A stretch of DNA of 64,000 nucleotides from Xiphias gladius (lineage: Eukaryota > Chordata > Actinopteri > Istiophoriformes > Xiphiidae): contig NC_053412.1 in assembly GCF_016859285.1 (NCBI RefSeq), positions 7,592,426 through 7,656,425 on the forward strand, read 5' to 3'. Positions 61,499-64,000 of this stretch are shown here, piece by piece. Every line of letters starts with the position of its first letter. Position 1 is the stretch's first letter. The position numbers and the translations under genes are program-made. The notes under the pieces were generated by a model, which did no database searches, was not told where the DNA came from, and was given only the letters and a program-made list of their open reading frames with translations.

Positions 61499-63175
61499 TT
61501 TATTGATATGTCGTCCTGGCACACATGGACATATTGAGAATGATTTACTTGAAGGACAGCGCGAGCACCCTAAAAATAAAGGCATTGCAGCCAGAAACTG
61601 AAACCCCTCATGATCCACGCTGTAGATACAAAATAGATAACCTTAGTTCCTGCGCACTAAGGGCTGAAGAAATAATGGCACCATGGATGAAACAAGATAC
61701 GATCAACGCCCAAAGATGAAAGCAACATTCAGTCTAATGCCACTCAGATGATTTCTGTTATTGACTACACGTTTTAATGCTCTGTACATTGACCAGACAA
61801 ATGTATCTATTTCAACGCGGTCACCTCGTGTGGACAAGATGAGTACAGTTCACATGGCTGAATCCAATCTGTTCTTTCAACTTCCTGGATTGCGATGCCA
61901 CGTGATTTAAGAAGGCGGCGGGGACCAACAGTGACGGAGTAGCAGCGGCAACTGTACAGATACAAACTGAAGGATAAGGTCCAAAATCAAGCCAACGCAC
62001 AGGGAACTCACACAGTCCACGAAGATACACCAGCACAGGCCTTCCTCTCCGTTTACAGAGGTCCATTAAAAGTTTGCATTAAATTAAAAGTATAGTTTTT
62101 CTCCAGTTGCACAGTCCAGACTCTGCTGAGCCGTTTGGAAGAAATCTCCTTTCTGCTTTGACCTCTGTGCAAGACTTTCAGAATAAGGCTTCCTTCTGAT
62201 TTGCATTTGCCAAGTGGTGAAACAGTGTAGAAATGTTTGGGACAACAGATTTGAAAGTTTTACCTTACTGAATCCTTGTTTTAAAGTGAGTTATTCATAA
62301 TGTTTTAAATACGCCTTACATATACATTCCATTGTGCCCTATCGTTGTGTTCCTCTCTAGTCTTTGATGACCAGCTATTAAAAGACAGACTTGTAAAAAA
62401 AAAAAAAATCCTTCCATTTATCAGTCATTAAATTATTTCATATAAAAGCAAACCGCTCCACAAAGGCCTTCCCTAACGGTCAACTACTTCGCCACCATAT
62501 AATGATACATACATGCATGCACACAATGCATGTATGCACATTTAGCATCAGTTTCTCTCTCTCACACATGCACACACACCAGAACAGCTTCATGTTTTAC
62601 AGCTTGTTGTTACATGAGGTCCATGCAGTACCAAAGCAGTAAGATCCTGACGTGGTTTTCCTTCCTTTTTTTGTCTCCAGTACGTGGCACAAACTTATGG
62701 CAAAGAAGCGGATACATGGTTTGGCTCAGACGTGGATCCAGTAACATTTGCACAGTTCTTATTAGTGTTTATTTAAATGTGCTTGGTGTACTGGATGGGT
62801 GGCGCTTACCATACGGGGCAATACAATATGTTCCAGAGAGTTTAGACAATCACAGAAAATTAAGACCATCTTACTTTTCTCTGATCTCAAACCTACCTGC
62901 TCCAGTCTTAATCGCCCCAATATTGTAAACCCCACTGATCCAGACTGCCATGCATGTTAAAAAAAAAAGAAAAAAAAAAAGCAATATTTAGCGAACACTA
63001 ATTGACCACGGTCTGGTTTGGGTTTTGGTATATACACAGTCACCTATTTATCACTGTGATCCCAAGAGGACAAAAGGAATCCAGAAATTCACTCCCAGTT
63101 CACGAATGAATGTTCACTTCCATATATTCTTTCATTGTCTATTCATCCATCTTCATTGCGTCATGATCTCCAAAT
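61499..63175 (-). other. Probable raph1 3' UTR
   Basis: The stretch after the raph1 stop has no coding exon. TTTATT on plus at 61499-61504 is a good minus-strand AATAAA, giving a 3' UTR of about 1.7 kb. Another candidate at about 60789 would bring it almost to the end of spp2. A-runs occur near 62395 and 62960. Confidence 0.5.
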
Positions 63176-64000
63176 TCAGCACTCTCCAGTAAGTTTGGTG
63201 GCGTCCCCCCGTTTGGGTGGTGCAGGTGGGGGTCCTCGTCGTAGTGTTGCATAGCCTGAGATGTTACCGGACAAGTAGCCACCGTTTCCTCCATTGCTTT
63301 GCTTTCCTGGGTCCAGGAGCAGCTCAGGGGGTGGCGGAGGCAGCGCCATGTCGTCCATGGTCCCCACAGGGTCCAACTTGCCCGAGAGGCCAGCAGAGTT
63401 GAGAGAACCCTGGCGACCCACTGACTTTCGCTTCAGTGTCCGGTTGAGATCCTCCAGGAAATTGGGCTGGCCTGAGCTGCCCTTTGGGGAGGTGGGTGGA
63501 GGTGGCGAGAGTGGAGGGGGCTCAGTGGTGGTGTTACTACGTCGCACGAGCGTGGGTGGGGGAGTCTTTTTCAGTGAGCTCTTTCCCCATGTTGAGTTGC
63601 TGACAAGGGAGACAGGCGGTGGAGGAGGGGGAGCCTGGGGCTGGGGATTGACCACAGCTACCCTAGGAGGTCCTCCGCTATGGGTGTCACTGCTAGGAGG
63701 CGGAGGAGGGGGGAAGAGCTCAGAGGCCGGGGGAGGAGGTGGGAAGTAGGCGCACTCAGGTGGTGGGGAAGGGAAGTCGCCACTGGACTGCTTCGCCTGG
63801 CTCACTTTGGCCTGGAGTGCCAAGGGCAGGTTGGCCAGGTTGAGCTTGCCTGGTTTCGGGGGAGCAGGGGGTCCAGCTGAGTGGTCCTTGGAAGGGGATC
63901 CAGTAGAGGAGGTGCTGGGATATGGGGAGGAAGGAGGGGTGTTGCTCTGGGGAGCAAACTTGCTGAGCAAGTTCCTCCTGGATTCCTCATAGGAGGCTGA
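63176..64000 (-). CDS. raph1: RAPH1/lamellipodin, C-terminal part of the last coding exon (cut by window edge)
   Basis: MRL-family adaptor that links Ras/Rap and phosphoinositides to Ena/VASP and actin at the leading edge. The frame is open to the right edge and encodes 274 residues to the stop. It begins SASYEESRRNLLSKFAPQSN and contains two Ena/VASP EVH1-type FPPPP motifs (AYFPPPPP and ELFPPPPPP) and many SH3-type proline runs. The conserved C-terminal blocks are NFLEDLNRTLKRKS, TMDDMALPPPPPELL and ISGYATLRRGPPPAPPKR, which I recall as the end of RAPH1. The start lies off the window, so the RA and PH domains are not seen. The sister gene APBB1IP (RIAM) is less likely given these C-terminal blocks. 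The teleost a/b paralogue cannot be decided. Confidence 0.88.
   Translation of the reverse strand, partial: SASYEESRRNLLSKFAPQSNTPPSSPYPSTSSTGSPSKDHSAGPPAPPKPGKLNLANLPLALQAKVSQAKQSSGDFPSPPPECAYFPPPPPASELFPPPPPPSSDTHSGGPPRVAVVNPQPQAPPPPPPVSLVSNSTWGKSSLKKTPPPTLVRRSNTTTEPPPLSPPPPTSPKGSSGQPNFLEDLNRTLKRKSVGRQGSLNSAGLSGKLDPVGTMDDMALPPPPPELLLDPGKQSNGGNGGYLSGNISGYATLRRGPPPAPPKRGDATKLTGEC

Noticed and set aside
63217-63880. Plus-strand glycine-rich frames at the right edge
   Set aside because: Complement of the proline-rich raph1 exon.

Overview
The window is vertebrate nuclear DNA and most likely comes from a percomorph (spiny-rayed) teleost. The proteins are clear vertebrate orthologues split by mostly GT-AG introns. 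The introns and spacers carry long CA/GT microsatellites and several short non-autonomous DNA transposon families that I know as very common in spiny-rayed fish. I see no prokaryotic genes, operons, CRISPR arrays or retroviral sequence.

Layout. Five genes read on the minus strand from left to right: map4k4 (partial, first 15 coding exons; the 3' half with the CNH domain lies off the left edge), chst10, rpl31, zc3h13 and cpb2. alg11 and spp2 follow on the plus strand, and the last coding exon of raph1 (minus, cut by the right edge) closes the window. cpb2 and alg11 are head to head, with 426 bp between start codons. spp2 and raph1 converge. I assembled every gene exon by exon. The coding sums keep frame throughout: chst10 362 aa, rpl31 124 aa, zc3h13 1815 aa, cpb2 428 aa, alg11 496 aa, spp2 189 aa, and 656 codons of map4k4.

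The gene order joins blocks that are separate in human: MAP4K4/CHST10/RPL31 (2q11-q12), ZC3H13/CPB2/ALG11 (13q14), and SPP2 and RAPH1 (2q33-q37). The products do not form one pathway: a Ste20 kinase, a Golgi HNK-1 sulfotransferase, a ribosomal protein, an m6A-writer subunit, a plasma carboxypeptidase, an ER mannosyltransferase, a secreted cystatin-like phosphoprotein and an actin regulator.

The roughly 13-kb second coding intron of map4k4 (12289-25259) holds most of the repeats: copies of one AT-rich MITE family (one split by a younger TTAA-flanked insert), a 0.93-kb hAT-type element with a coding-like remnant, a BED-finger remnant, and two long microsatellites. The points most worth checking are two apparent GC-AG introns and other weak donors in zc3h13, a (GT)33 tract against a chst10 acceptor, an in-frame alternative acceptor in spp2, the mosaic synteny, and the nested or target-site-flanked transposons. 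I found no convincing evidence for a wholly new biological system.
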